A stretch of DNA of 64,000 nt, taken from assembly GCA_012845835.1 (NCBI GenBank), contig JABAKD010000009.1, positions 12,801,955 through 12,865,954 on the forward strand, written 5' to 3'. Numbering within the stretch: position 1 is the stretch's first letter; every line of letters starts with the position of its first letter. The translations under genes were made by a program, and so were the position numbers. The stretch is from Undaria pinnatifida. Taxonomy: Eukaryota; Sar; Phaeophyceae; Laminariales; Alariaceae. The notes beneath the pieces are model-generated. The model saw only the letters and a program-made list of their open reading frames with translations, ran no database searches and was not told the DNA's origin. Positions 9,903 to 21,420 of the stretch are shown here, one piece after another.

Positions 9903-9995
9903 AAACCCGACGTGCTCCATCCCGGCCATGCAAGGGTGCGTGGGCCTATGATCTTAAGACTCCGGCTATGAATGATATGAGTACACCCCCCCGCG
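9903..9995 (+). repeat. C-tailed SINE-like repeat R4, copy 1
   Basis: GTGCTCCATCCCGGCCATGC, then AAGACTCCGGCTATGAATG and a GAGTACACCCCCCC end, match the R4 family (see 16783). The C-rich tail is at the right end, so the sense of the repeat is plus here. The following 10000-10400 stretch is strongly C-rich. Confidence 0.6.
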
Positions 9996-10432
9996 CCCGC
10001 CCACCCCTCGCCCCCTCCCTCCCTTCCCTCCTCCCCTTCAGTTCCCGGTTGGTCGAACCGAGAAAAAAAAACATCCCCTTTCCCGCCGCCCTCCAAGTAA
10101 GCGAAACAAACACAGCCTCCTCAAGACATTTGGATGGTATGCATCCTCAGCAATACAGCACAGGCAACCAAAAGCCTACTGCTGTGGGCACCTCCAGACC
10201 TAAAACAACGAGACGAACACAACCATATCCCTCGCCCCCCTTCCTCCCCCCCCCCCCCACACACAAGCATGCCCCCCGCTGCGCTCCCGCTGCGCTCCCG
10301 CCCCAAACACAAACACGCCCCCCCCCCCCCCCCCCCCCTACCCCCCATCCCGCCCCAGCCGGGCCCCCAATCCCCCACCCCCCCCTCCTGACGGCCTCCC
10401 CTGGAGGACCTCCCGGACCAAGGCTACAGCAA
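9996..10432. other. C-rich low-complexity stretch
   Basis: Runs of C of up to about 19 with A/C spacers. The proline-rich frames on the plus strand and glycine-rich frames on the minus strand are composition artefacts. Confidence 0.5.
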
Positions 10433-10645
10433 TGGAGGTGCACCCATTTCCATCACTGGGTTTGAGCCATTCGCACAAGTGACTCTGCACCACACGGACT
10501 AAAATACGTTCGGCGATATTTTTGGCCAAGCGCGCAGCTTACCATTCCACCGCGGATTCACATCGCCGAACAAAAACAGCGCAGAAGCTTAAAGACCGCC
10601 AACGGAACAGTGGGGTCACTGGCGCAAGTAACACTCAAGCCACCG
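10433..10645 (+). repeat. Dispersed repeat R2, copy 4
   Basis: CATTTCCATCACTGGGTTTG, CATTCGCACAAGTGACTCTG, CTTACCATTCCACCGCGGAT and a CACTCAAGCCACCGCAAAA end match the order of copy 1. The first 60 and last 30 bases are the best conserved. Confidence 0.6.
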
Positions 10646-10907
10646 CAAAAGGAGGCCCCCTTGGTCCCTCGCCACGCGTACGGGTTCGCGCGCAAACAGC
10701 CTACCGAGCTCGTGCCAAAACCTCGAAAGAAGCTGCTGGACTACGCGCAATACTACCGTCTGTTGTGTTCGTCAGCGGGAACATTTGTCAGCCACAGGCC
10801 GTCGAAATATTGATCGGCACAGCTCGGGCCCGGGCCGCCAAAGGCTGCCGCCGCAAAACACAAAACAAACACACAAAGCTGTGTGTCGCACACAAAACAA
10901 CCAAAAG

Positions 10908-10995
10908 GTTACTCATACAGACACTACGCTGTCCATTCGCTTTCCTCGCAAAAGTTACTCATACAGACACTACGCTGTTCATTCGCTTTCCTCGC
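10908..10995 (+). repeat. 46-bp tandem duplication
   Basis: GTTACTCATACAGACACTAC, then GCTGTCCATTCGCTTTCCTC, is repeated once at 10954 with a single C-to-T difference. This is a recent tandem duplication. Confidence 0.85.
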
Positions 10996-11305
10996 GCTCT
11001 CAAGTGCGGATGGAAGGGGGTGGGGGGGGGCGGCATACCAGACGCGTTCTAACGATCTAGACATTCCTACTTGAAGCCGTCGAGAGCCTGAGCGACGATG
11101 TCCCCGGCCGAGGCGGAGTCCATCGGTGTGGGGTCAAGAGAACGGTCAGCGGCGCTTTGAACAGCCTGCCACAAAAATCGTCAAAGCGTTGGAGAGGAGG
11201 GAGGCAGAGGGAGACATGTTGGGGAGGAGGGGGGGGGGAGTTAAGGGTGTAAGGAGGGGAGAGGAGGAGCGTAGAGGAGGGGAGGGGACGAGAGGGCGTC
11301 GTAGC

Positions 11306-11396
11306 ATAACCCCTTTTTAGAGCCCCCTAACCCCTCCCTATACTAGTTTCAAGTAACTTTGTTCCAAAAAAGGGTTTCCAGTGGTGAAGGCGTTAT
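11306..11396. mobile_element. Palindromic 90-bp element R5, copy 2
   Basis: ATAACCCCTTTTT and GAAGGCGTTAT ends, interior CCTAACCCCTCCCTATACTA and AAGTAACTTTGTTCC. Same family as 7291 and 61057, with decayed right end. Confidence 0.55.
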
Positions 11397-13141
11397 TAGG
11401 GAGCCCAAAAACGTGTTGCTTCAAAAGAAGGACGAGTTCCCGACACGATTTGGGGGTTAAGGAGGGCAGTCATTCATTCAGAAACGAAAACGAAAAATCA
11501 GCCAAAAAAGGGCTCGTACCTCTATAGTAGCAAAAGCGTCAAAAACTGTCATTGACAATCCCTTTTAGAACTGCCATCTTTTTCTCGGGAAAAAACAACT
11601 TGGATGTAGCATCGGATAAAGCTTTCGCAGCAGTGTGCCTGGTATTATATAAGGGTTTCAGAAGTCGGAGAAGATCATGGACGTGAATTTCCACTTGATG
11701 GTCTAGATATTGCAAGCAAGATCTGTATCATCTGTTATTATAGCTCATGGTGCCGTGTGGGAGCCATACGATCTGCACGATCTAGCACGTGTTCCCGGAG
11801 TTGGACACCATGTACTCTCTGTGTGCAGGTCCTGCACAACACCTCAAAACGGCAGATTCATCACCTATTAAATACTGCAGATCATCTATAGATAGAAATA
11901 GATCGCCGTCTGTCAAAAGTGTGAACGGTTCAACCCAGTGCCAACTCCGAACTTTTTTCTCGTCTAATTCCAAGTGCTGTGTCCCCATATCGGTTCTGCG
12001 GTGCTCTAAAAGGCTTAACAACAACATGCGTATCACAAAAGGAATAGATTATACGAGCATCAGATTTGACAGAAAAAAATACGAACAACCACACGGCACG
12101 CGAGATCCTCCCCCTCCCTTGTCCCCCCATACGAGCATCATATTTGACACAAAAAAAATACGAACAACACGGCACACGAGATCCTCCCCCTCTCTTGTCC
12201 CCGCGATGCAGAACGCATTCGATCCGGGAGTAATCCCACCGCAGGGGTTGCAGTTTTTGCGCCAAAAGTCCCTGGGCGATTGAGTTCCTCATGTGAAGAA
12301 CTGCCGGTCAATGAAGTGATTCCGCGAGTACATTTTTTTTTTAGGACTGAGGCATAGAAGCTTGGTCGGGTTGTGCGCGAACGAATGCCTTCGAACTCAT
12401 GTAGAATCGGGTGAGATAATGAGTTCCTCATGTGAGGAGAGGTCAGGGACTGATGCTGCAACCTTACCGTGGAATGGCTCCCGGGTGCTACAAGCACACG
12501 TCCCCGCCTCCTGTTGCAGCCGTAGGCTATACAGCAGTATCCATCCGTTTCAAGCCTCAAGAGAGGCACGTTTCGTCCTCTTCCCCCATTCGCTCGCCGA
12601 AAAATTGAACCGAATTATGGTGTCGAAAATTGCCGATACGTACACACACGTACGTGCACACCGGAGGTCTGGTCGTGGTTTCTACTGAGCGCGATCGGTT
12701 GACAAAAAAAAACCCTGCAATTCTTAACTAGTTGGCTTCATGTCGGCGTCTGTCGTCATATGATACCAGGTATGTTTTTTCAATAAAAGCAAAACTCGCG
12801 TAAAACAACCAACTAAACAAACAAAAAAACAAACACGAAAAAAGCACGGGACCAATTTTCGCATCCCCCCCTCCGAAAAAAATGGAGAAACACCTAGAGA
12901 AATACGGGGACTCGGGGAAAAAATATTGGAATGAAAACGTATTTGATATAAGTTATTGTAACCACGTCAACAGTGAGTGAGTTCGACGACATTAGGGTAG
13001 ATACTCATCTACATTATTTGCAAGCTGCGTACTAAATCGATCGCCCGTCTTTAGTACAAGTTTTGTAAATCAAAACCTAGCATAAGATGACATTGTATTA
13101 GGTTATACTCTTATCATGTATAACCAATTGACGTATTTGCA
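11397..13141. other. Unassigned intergenic stretch
   Basis: Contains a two-copy tandem repeat of about 79 bp at 12051-12199 (ACGAGCATCAGATTTGACA and AATACGAACAAC in each unit) and a repeated GAGTTCCTCATGTGA at 12281 and 12421. Overlapping frames of 120 to 164 codons on both strands show no recognised domain. This lies beyond the apparent end of VPS51, and a missing last exon of that gene could lie here unseen. Confidence 0.4.
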
Positions 13142-13600
13142 CGGCCCACTGGACTACGCGAAAAAGCTGAAACTGCGATTTCGTGCAGGGGGCCTGGACC
13201 TACCAACAAGAAGAAAGAGATAAACCAGTAGTCGGGAGGAGGAGGACATGGCTACAAGTATGTGCCCGTCTGGCACAATAGAGAGTAGGACTCACATAGT
13301 AAGAGAATGTGAAATATATAAGGAGGAACGGGATGCGTTAGAGATGAGGAAAGTAGACGAATGTGACATGGAAGAGTTTGGTAGAGTAGAGAGCAGCGAG
13401 AAAACGATCGCTATCCTAGGAGATAGATGATGGCCACAGACGGCGAAACAGGACGGGGAGAGGATAAGCAAACACGTTTTATGTAATAAATGGAAGAAGC
13501 GTAATGAGCGCCCAAATGTTGGAGGTGTCTCTGTCAGGAGTAGGAACGGTGCTCCGTCTCGAAAGGGATGCATGTGTGGTCAATCGTCAAATGACTAAGG
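13142..13600 (+). pseudogene. Decayed LINE (non-LTR retrotransposon) 3' end
   Basis: One plus-strand frame reads through AKKLKLRFRAGGLDLPTRRK, a stop at about 13220, then a C-x(n)-H-x4-C-like segment (SRTHIVRECEIYKEERD), then ILGDR, a TGA at 13428-13430, and WPQTAKQDGERISKH on to KWKKRNERPNVGGV, ending in TAA at 13598-13600. This order (a cysteine/histidine motif after the reverse transcriptase, then a short tail) is that of the carboxyl end of LINE polyproteins. The first cysteine pair is incomplete (CPSGT). Two in-frame stops and the absence of endonuclease and reverse transcriptase show a dead, 5'-truncated copy. The TGA stands where a second Trp codon is expected. Confidence 0.6.
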
Positions 13601-13779
13601 CAAGCAACAAATGAGCACGCCCCCCTCCCCCTCATGAAGGCACCAGGTAGCACTTCATTTGCATCATGTTCTTGGTCATTGATACTTCCAAGTATTGATA
13701 TTAATAGTTTCCTGACCTGGTCTAGTAGCCTATCCAGGGCAGCGAGCATCTGACTCTCTGCTACGTAAAACGGGAGGAC
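13534..13779 (-). CDS. VPS51: VPS51 exon 15 and possible 3' end
   Basis: Acceptor TATCCCAG|GTC begins VLPFYVAESQMLAALDRLLD and Q, matching the family's carboxyl-terminal LYLWRFV.DEELVHLLLDE. After GACCAG (13717) there is a possible donor GTCAGG. Without splicing the frame runs on to TGA at 13536-13534, but that extension is antisense to a LINE relic and resembles nothing in VPS51. The last 20-30 residues are therefore uncertain: either the LINE truncated the gene or a further exon lies to the left. Confidence 0.6.
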   Translation of the reverse strand, partial: VLPFYVAESQMLAALDRLLDQVRKLLISILGSINDQEHDANEVLPGAFMRGRGACSFVACLSHLTIDHTCIPFETEHRSYS

Positions 13780-15395
13780 CTGGGATACGAGACGAAGCAA
13801 GACCAGAACACGGAAAAGGGGAAGTGGGGGAGGGGGGATGCGTCCCACAATGAATGACATGGGCAAAATGGACGAAAGAGAGTCGCTATTATACACGATA
13901 TCGCGACGAGAAGAATTTGTGTGGACGAAGACGAACGACTGGGGGTAGGATGGTACGGCGGGGCGGGGTGGCGGGGAGGGTGGGAGGTGAACACTGACCA
14001 CAGCGCGCACGCCTAAAAAAACACAGACACGTGTATCTTCTCTCCCTCCCTCCCTGCCTCCCTGCCTCCCTGCCTCCCTCCTTCCCTCCCTCCCTCCCTC
14101 CCTCCCTCCCTCCCTCCCTCCCTCCCTCCCTCCCTCCCTCCCTCCCTCCCTCCCTCCCTCCCTCCCTCCCTCCCTCCCTCCCTCCCTGCCTCCCTCCTCC
14201 CTCCCTCCCTCCCTCCCTCCCTCCCTCCCTCCCTCCCTCCCTCCCTCTCTCCCTCCCTCCGTCCCTCCCTCCCTCTTTCCCTCTTCTTCTCCCTCCCTCT
14301 CTCTCGAACAAACTAACACACAAAATACGTCGCTCGCTCGGTCAGTCAGTCAGTCAGTCAGTCAAGTCAGTAAAAGGCAGCCAAACAAACCAACCAACCC
14401 ATCAACCGTCGGGTCAATCAGCCAATCAATTAATCAATCAATCAATCAATCATTCAATCAATCAACAAACCAATCAATTATTCAATACATCAATCAATAA
14501 ATCAATAAATCAAGCAATCAATCAAGCAGTCAATCGCAAGCATGACAAACAAAAACTGACAAAAAAAACTCAAATCACGGTAATTCCCCAAAATCCGTGG
14601 GGCTGTTGATTGTCAGGCTATACTATTAATAATAGTAACAAGTAGTATACCAATAGTAAGCCGCCGACTAGTTACTTGCGGGGTAATTTGCGGAGCTCCA
14701 CGGCTTTGGAATCCGACCATAGTAACAGCGCGTTTTAGAGCTCGACGTGTGGTGTATACCTACAAAGACGAAGTCACTTGGTACGCTTTTTACTCTTACC
14801 ACCCAACCATTAAAAATGAACAATAACTAGCCGTCAAGCCTGCCCAACTCACAGCCCCAGCAAGTATCTAGAGCTTTTCCCGGGTAACATCACTGTCCGC
14901 GGGTCATACCGTGTCGTGTCGTGTTAGGCTGACATGAACCTACACGTGAGATTTGAAAACCTGCAGATCCGATTCGACCCGACCCGACCCGACCCGACCC
15001 GATCCGTGAAATTTCCAACATCTCCTGATCCAACCCGACCCGCCCCGCGAGAGTTTAACATCCTCCCGGGACGACCTGCGGGCCGGGTCATGACCCGCGA
15101 AAAGCCCTGCAACTATCCAATCAACCAATCAGCCCACGCGTTCCATCGGCCATTCAACCAATCAGCAAATCAGCCAATCTATCGGTTCTCGAGTCACCTG
15201 TCGAAGGAAGTCGGCGTCCAGCTGCACCTGCCGGAACCCGGGGCCGGGGAGCGTGATAAAGCGGGCCCGTTCCCCAAACGCCCTCAACGCCACGCGGAAA
15301 ACCGCAGCAAGCATCGCGTCGGCGGTGAACGACAACCGCACCGCCCCGCTTAGTGTTACCCTTGAACCCATACCTTCCAATAGGAGGCATGGGAG

Positions 15396-15432
<37 letters not shown>

Positions 15433-18038
15433 GGGAGGGCGAGAAAGGAACAACAAAGAAAAGAGGGGGGGGGGGGTAGGGAGCGCGCGGGGGGGGGGGG
15501 GGGGGGGTTCTCATTTCATGCATAGCTGTAGTCTTAAGACCGTAGACCCTCGCATCCCTACAAATGCCGGGACGGAGTACGTTGGGTCTTCACCGACCAG
15601 GCAGGTATTGCTTGCACTTAACGCAAAGCGCCGTGAGATGTTCGGCGAGTCGCAAGAAGGGTGAGCTGCATTCTACTAGGAACCACTTGCGGGCGGGAAT
15701 GGGGTAAGGGTAAACAGGGTGAGGGTGAAGAGGCGGGGGGGGGGGGGGGGTGACGAAGGGTTTGGATCTGACGCCAAAATCATATGTCAGTTGTTGTGGA
15801 TGCTATACTATTGTGAAGGACAGGAAGGACAGGAAGAAGGAAGCATGCTACCGCCGCCGCCGGGACACACAACAACAACACCAACAACAGCGAAAACAAC
15901 AACAACAACTACACCGCAAAAACACCAGAAGTATTACATTTCAACGACCTACCTCCGCTCTGTTCGCAGCCATTAGCGTTAAGAAAGAAAGGAAGGAAGG
16001 CAGACACGGCAGACAAGGCAAGCAAGCGCTCCCCGCGGAGTTTTTCTTTCCGTCACGGTTGCCGTTACAAGACATCGCGTCGTGGCTAGCCGTGAGCAGG
16101 GTCGATCGGCACTGTGGGCACATGCCGTGAAGGCACCAGCGAGGAGCGCACCACACCACACACCGGACAGTGTTTGGGAATCGAGTTAACGAAAACACGC
16201 TAGAAACTCCCTTAAAGGTCTCCCGGTATAATCCTTGCACTAGCGGTGCGGACGCCTCTAAAAAGTTTCTCATAATTATATCCATGGCAACCCTCCCACT
16301 ACCCTCTCGAACAACCTCTCGATCAAAACGCGTCACTCAAAAACGGCACCATTTTCAACTAGTCGTCATCTCTAAATACTAAAAAGCATCGCCTCTTCAC
16401 TATTCGTCACCTCGAAAACCATTCCTCCCTTTGCTTCTCCTCAAAAATCGTAAGAACAGCAAAAAGAAAAAGAAAAAAGAAAAAGAAAAAGCAGCAGCAA
16501 AAAAACAACAACAACAACAGCAAAAACAACAACAAAACACTCCTCTCTCTCACCGTCCCCCCCTTCGAAGATGCGATCAATATCACGCCGCACCCCACCC
16601 GCGCCGTACGCTCCCCCTATGCCCCCGTTGCGCCCAGCCAACGCCGCCGCCGAGCCCCGCCTAAGGTCCCTGTCCCCAGCCCTCGTCACGGAAACTGTTC
16701 CCGTCCGAACTTCGCCCAAAAATGCGCATACTTCCTGCGGGCGGGGCGCAAGGGGAAGGGGTAAGGGAGGCGATATAGGGAGGGGGGGGGGGGTATACTT
16801 TGTGCATGACCGTAGTCGTATGACCATAGACCCTCGCATCCCTACTATGCCGGGACGGAGCACGTTCGTTTTTCACTAACCAGGCAAACATTGCTTGCAC
16901 CAAGCGCGAAGCGCCGTGAGGTGTTCGGCCAGTCGCACTAAGGGTGAACTGCATCCTTCCAAGAACCGCTCATAAGACGGACTTCGGCACCTTGTGCCTG
17001 CATTCTTGCTTATGGATGACAGCGCCAATGAGTTATATTTTGTGTATTGGTGTGACCTCTCCAGAGACAGCAAAGGGTATTACTATGCAACTGCCTCGTG
17101 GGTGCCTTAACGTATTCCCACTACGTGATGCGATCATTCTCCTTGTGCGGAGTCAGGGTTCTCCACCCCGCATAATATGATGCACTCAACAACCATCATG
17201 GTGACCGCCAAAAAAACAAAAACGATACTCTGGTTGTCTAGCTCACGCAGTGAATGGCATGTTTTGCAGCGTCGTTGCCAACCAATGCCAACCCCAATAC
17301 CCGTAGTCGAGGGGGGCAGATAGCGGGGGGGGGAGTATTGGAAAGGTGTGGTTTAGGTTGGACAGAGTCGTCACAATAAATCAGTCAATTAATCAATCAA
17401 TTGGACGAGGCGGTACGGGGGGGGGGGTCGGGCAAGCGGGGCACGGGGGGGTGGGGTTCGGAGAGGCAGGGGAAAAGGACAGGAAAATGTGCCGTTTACG
17501 TCGGAAAGATGGGATTACAAAAATCCATCAGTCCAGCAATCAATCAATCAATCAACCAGTCAATCAAACCAACTAACTGATGAACCACTCGCTTGAAAAC
17601 CAATCAGCCAATCAGATAGTCAACCAACCAACCAACCGATCACCCAACCAATCACCCTATCATCCGCAGCGCCACCCCCCACAAATTCCTCCTCCCCTCC
17701 CCGTCCCCCCTCTTCCAACCTCCACTATCGACCCACCCACTCCCTCTTCCCTCCTCTCCTCTATCCTTCCTCCCCACCCGGACAGCTTCCCCCTCCCCCG
17801 TCAATTTGTTCTGAATTCGACAAACCTTGACACTGTCTTCGGCGAGCTCGAGGGCATCAAGGACGGTTTCCCCCACCGACAACGGCTCCTTCGCAGCAAA
17901 CCAGTCCCCTCCGCCCGGGGGTGCGTCGAGGCCAACCTCAACAACAAGAGAGCATTCGAAAGATATTGTTAGCTCTTCGTAATTGTAGTACCAGTAGTCG
18001 TGTAGTAGTAGTAGTAGTAGCAGTAGTAGTAGTAGTAT

Positions 18039-18094
<56 letters not shown>

Positions 18095-20162
18095 CTAGTA
18101 GTACTAGTAGTAGATTATAGTAGTAGTAGTAGCAGTGGTAGTAGCAGTATTAGCAATAGTAGCAGCAACAGTAGCAATAGTAGTAGTAGTCGTGATTATT
18201 ATTTAGTGGTCATTGTGGTTATTGTTGGTGGCGTTTGTTGGTGTTGTGGTGGAGGCGGAGGAGGGGGGGTCGGGGGTAGTGGTGGTGGCAGTGTTACTGT
18301 TGGTGATGGGGGAGGGGGGTGGCGGTAGTGGTGGCGGTGGCGGTGGTGGTGAAGATGGTGGTAGTTTAGTGGTGGTGGTGGCGCTGGCGGCGGTGGTAAT
18401 AGTAGTGGAGAGGGAGGGAGGGAGGGGGGGTGTACTTTAAGCCCGATGCATAATCCCAAAAGGACAGTTATCCAACGAACCAGCTAAAAAAAATAACCGG
18501 GTCCAAAGATATCGAGTATAAATCTCATCAGAACATCTTCGTAAAAACACACCTCAGGTCCAAAAGACATGAGTATGCTAGCTCCTCAAATTGAGGAGCT
18601 CCATCAACGAAAAAAAATGGGCTCATCAGCGCAACCAACTTCTCTCCTCCCCGTCCCCCCTGCCCCTCACCTGCAAAGCGTCCGCCAGCCCCCTCCCAGT
18701 AGCCTCCGCATAATGGTCCAAAATTCGCAAAGACGCAGCCGAGACCCGATTCCGCACCGCATCCAACTGACGCCGTCGTCCCAATACCCCCCAGCTACCC
18801 CCCCCTACCCCTGCAGCTGCCGCCGCCGCCGCCACCGCCGCCGCATCCTCGTCCAACTCCATGGAGCGCTCGGTTAAGCCCGAGTGGAGCGTGGAAGCGG
18901 AGCGGGTGGAGTGTATCGACGACGAGAAATGGTGGTGGGGCGCGTGCACAGACTGGTCCAGGTTCGCAGGGAGTTGTCTGTTCGTGGAGGGGTTCGCGGC
19001 AGTGGGGTGCGGGGGAGGTGAGAGGGGTTGTACTCATAAAATTCAGAAGAGGGGGGCGGGGGCGGGTGGAGTGTATTGACGGCGAGAAGTGGCGGTGTGG
19101 CGCGGGGACGACCTGGTTCAGGCTCGAGGGGAGTTGTCTATGCATGGGGAGTGATTCCGGGGGGGGGGGGTAGAGGGGGGGACGGGGTATCACGATTGAG
19201 CGAGCGGAGCGGGGGCATGATAACAAGAGAAAACGGGCGGAGGGGGGGGAGGAGGGGTGACATGGCTTGGTTCTTCTATAGTGATGGTTGCCCACTATAG
19301 CGAAGGGGGGGGGTGTATGAGGGATACGACGAAAACATCCCACCTGCTCAGGATCTCCGGCACCCGAACCACGAAAGTCGTTCCCAGACCCCGGCAGAGA
19401 CACGCCAGCAGGAGTGCCACCTCGCCCTCCCCCACCCCACCCCCTCCCGCCCTCCCGCCTCCTCCTCTGCCACCCGCCACCTTATCGTCCTTGTCCGCAG
19501 CAGAGGACAGCAAGGAGGAGGAGGCGTGTCCAGGGTCGGGGTTGGGGAAGGGAACGGGTTCCCTCAGGGCGGCAACTACACCATCCGCCCACTCGTCTTC
19601 CACGGCCGTCTCGTACTCGCGGCCCTCCGCTGGGGGAAGGGTGGACGTGGAGGCGTCAGGGGTTACACCTGGCAAGGGGGGTCAATGGGGACGGGCAGGA
19701 CCGGGAGAGGGGGAGGGGGGGAGGGGGCAGGGGGCGGGGGAGAGGGGGGAGGGGAGGGGGGCGTTGACCAAATAGCGAAGAACAAGACGAAGATGATGGA
19801 AGCAGAAGATGATGGCGGTGAAAACGATAACTGCCATGATCAGAACAAAAAAAAAAGCTACTCCTCAGGAAAAAGCGAGAGATACCGGTAACCGACTAAA
19901 CATGGCCTTTTCATCCAACCCAACGATGCCACACGACACATGATATACGCACCCGCCACGACGCTCAAGCCGGAAGCCAGCCACAGCACCACGCCCCAGA
20001 GTCCTAACCGTAGCTCTTCTGCCAGGGGGACCGGCGATGTGTCCAGGCGAGAGAGTGGTCGAACGCCGGAAACGATCTCGTCCGCCACCTGGATGCCCCC
20101 AAAAGTAGACCAGAACAACGAGGCATCGGGTTGTGATGATTGGAGGGGTGGAGATGGAGGGT

Positions 20163-20203
<41 letters not shown>

Positions 20204-21324
20204 CGGGGGAGGGGCGGAGAGCGGGAGAAAATGGGCGGAAAAGCCGCTGGAGGTCTCACCGTGAACACAGAGAATAGAGTATTCAACGCTACGCACGGCT
20301 GCAGCCAATAAATACCAGCACCATCTACGTCACGGGGTGTTCGCTTCTCTCAATCAAAACTGAACTCCATTCCACCTCACTCCGCCCTACCCTACTTCAC
20401 CCCAGCCCAGCCCAGTCCATCCCACCCCATCCCACCCCATCCCACCCCACCCCACCCCACCCCACCCTACCCCATCCCATCTAACTCCACTTCACAGTAG
20501 TGGTAGGAGGCGAATTTAGCCAGGAAAACTCCTCAAACACCATACGTGAGTAGTCCTTCACACAACGCCTTCCATAACCCCCACCCCACACCCAGCACAA
20601 CAACGGCTGTTATTCACCTTGATCAGGGTCTCCAGAGCGCGCTCGACGAGCGCCGGGAACTGCTGCCCATCCGAAGGCCCAGATCCACCATGCCTCCTCC
20701 TACCCCCCCCCCCGCCCCCCCCGGCCCCTCCCACCCCTCCTCCCAAACCCCAGCCACCGCCGCCGCCGCCAGCCCCTCCATCCTGTGCGTCAACGAGTAT
20801 ATCTTCGGGAGGCACCCCTTGTCTCAAGGAGGTGACCATTGAGGTGGCTACAGCTAAGGAGGACCGGCACAGGACCCGGAACGAACGGCGAACCTTGATA
20901 TACATTCATATACAGAGAGGTGGAGGTGGGAGAGAGCGGAGGGGGTAGAGGGGAGGCGGGGGTAGAGCGGGGCGGAGGAGAAGACGGTTCAAGACAAAAA
21001 CGATGGATACACAGAGGGGGCAGAGATGGGGAAAGAGGGAGGGAGGGAGACAACGAGAAATACAAAAGCAGAAAGAAAGGGGGGGGGGGGAAGAGAAAGA
21101 GAAAACAAGAAAATTAGAGGGTGACGGGGAAACAAGGAAGAAAAAAGTCGGTTGGTTCTGGCGCTATTAATAATCGTTCCGGTCTTTCGGGCTACCACTA
21201 TTAATAGCGCTATAACGACGACCGTTTTACACGTATTCCTCAGCAGAACACGAAACGTGCACCCTGTCGTCGCCCATGTAGTGCAACGCCAACACGAACA
21301 CTAACAACAACGACGACGACGACG

Positions 21325-21420
<96 letters not shown>

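Noticed and set aside
14031-14609. Leu/Pro/Ser repeat protein frames over the CTCC array, and their minus-strand Gly/Arg/Glu counterparts
   Set aside because: Direct translations of a tetranucleotide microsatellite in a VPS51 intron.
19858-20286. Minus-strand frame with a hydrophobic stretch (LGLWGVVLWLASGLSVVAGA)
   Set aside because: Contains the VPS51 mini-exon at its start but then runs through intron and a G40 tract; the frame is lost in the second copy.
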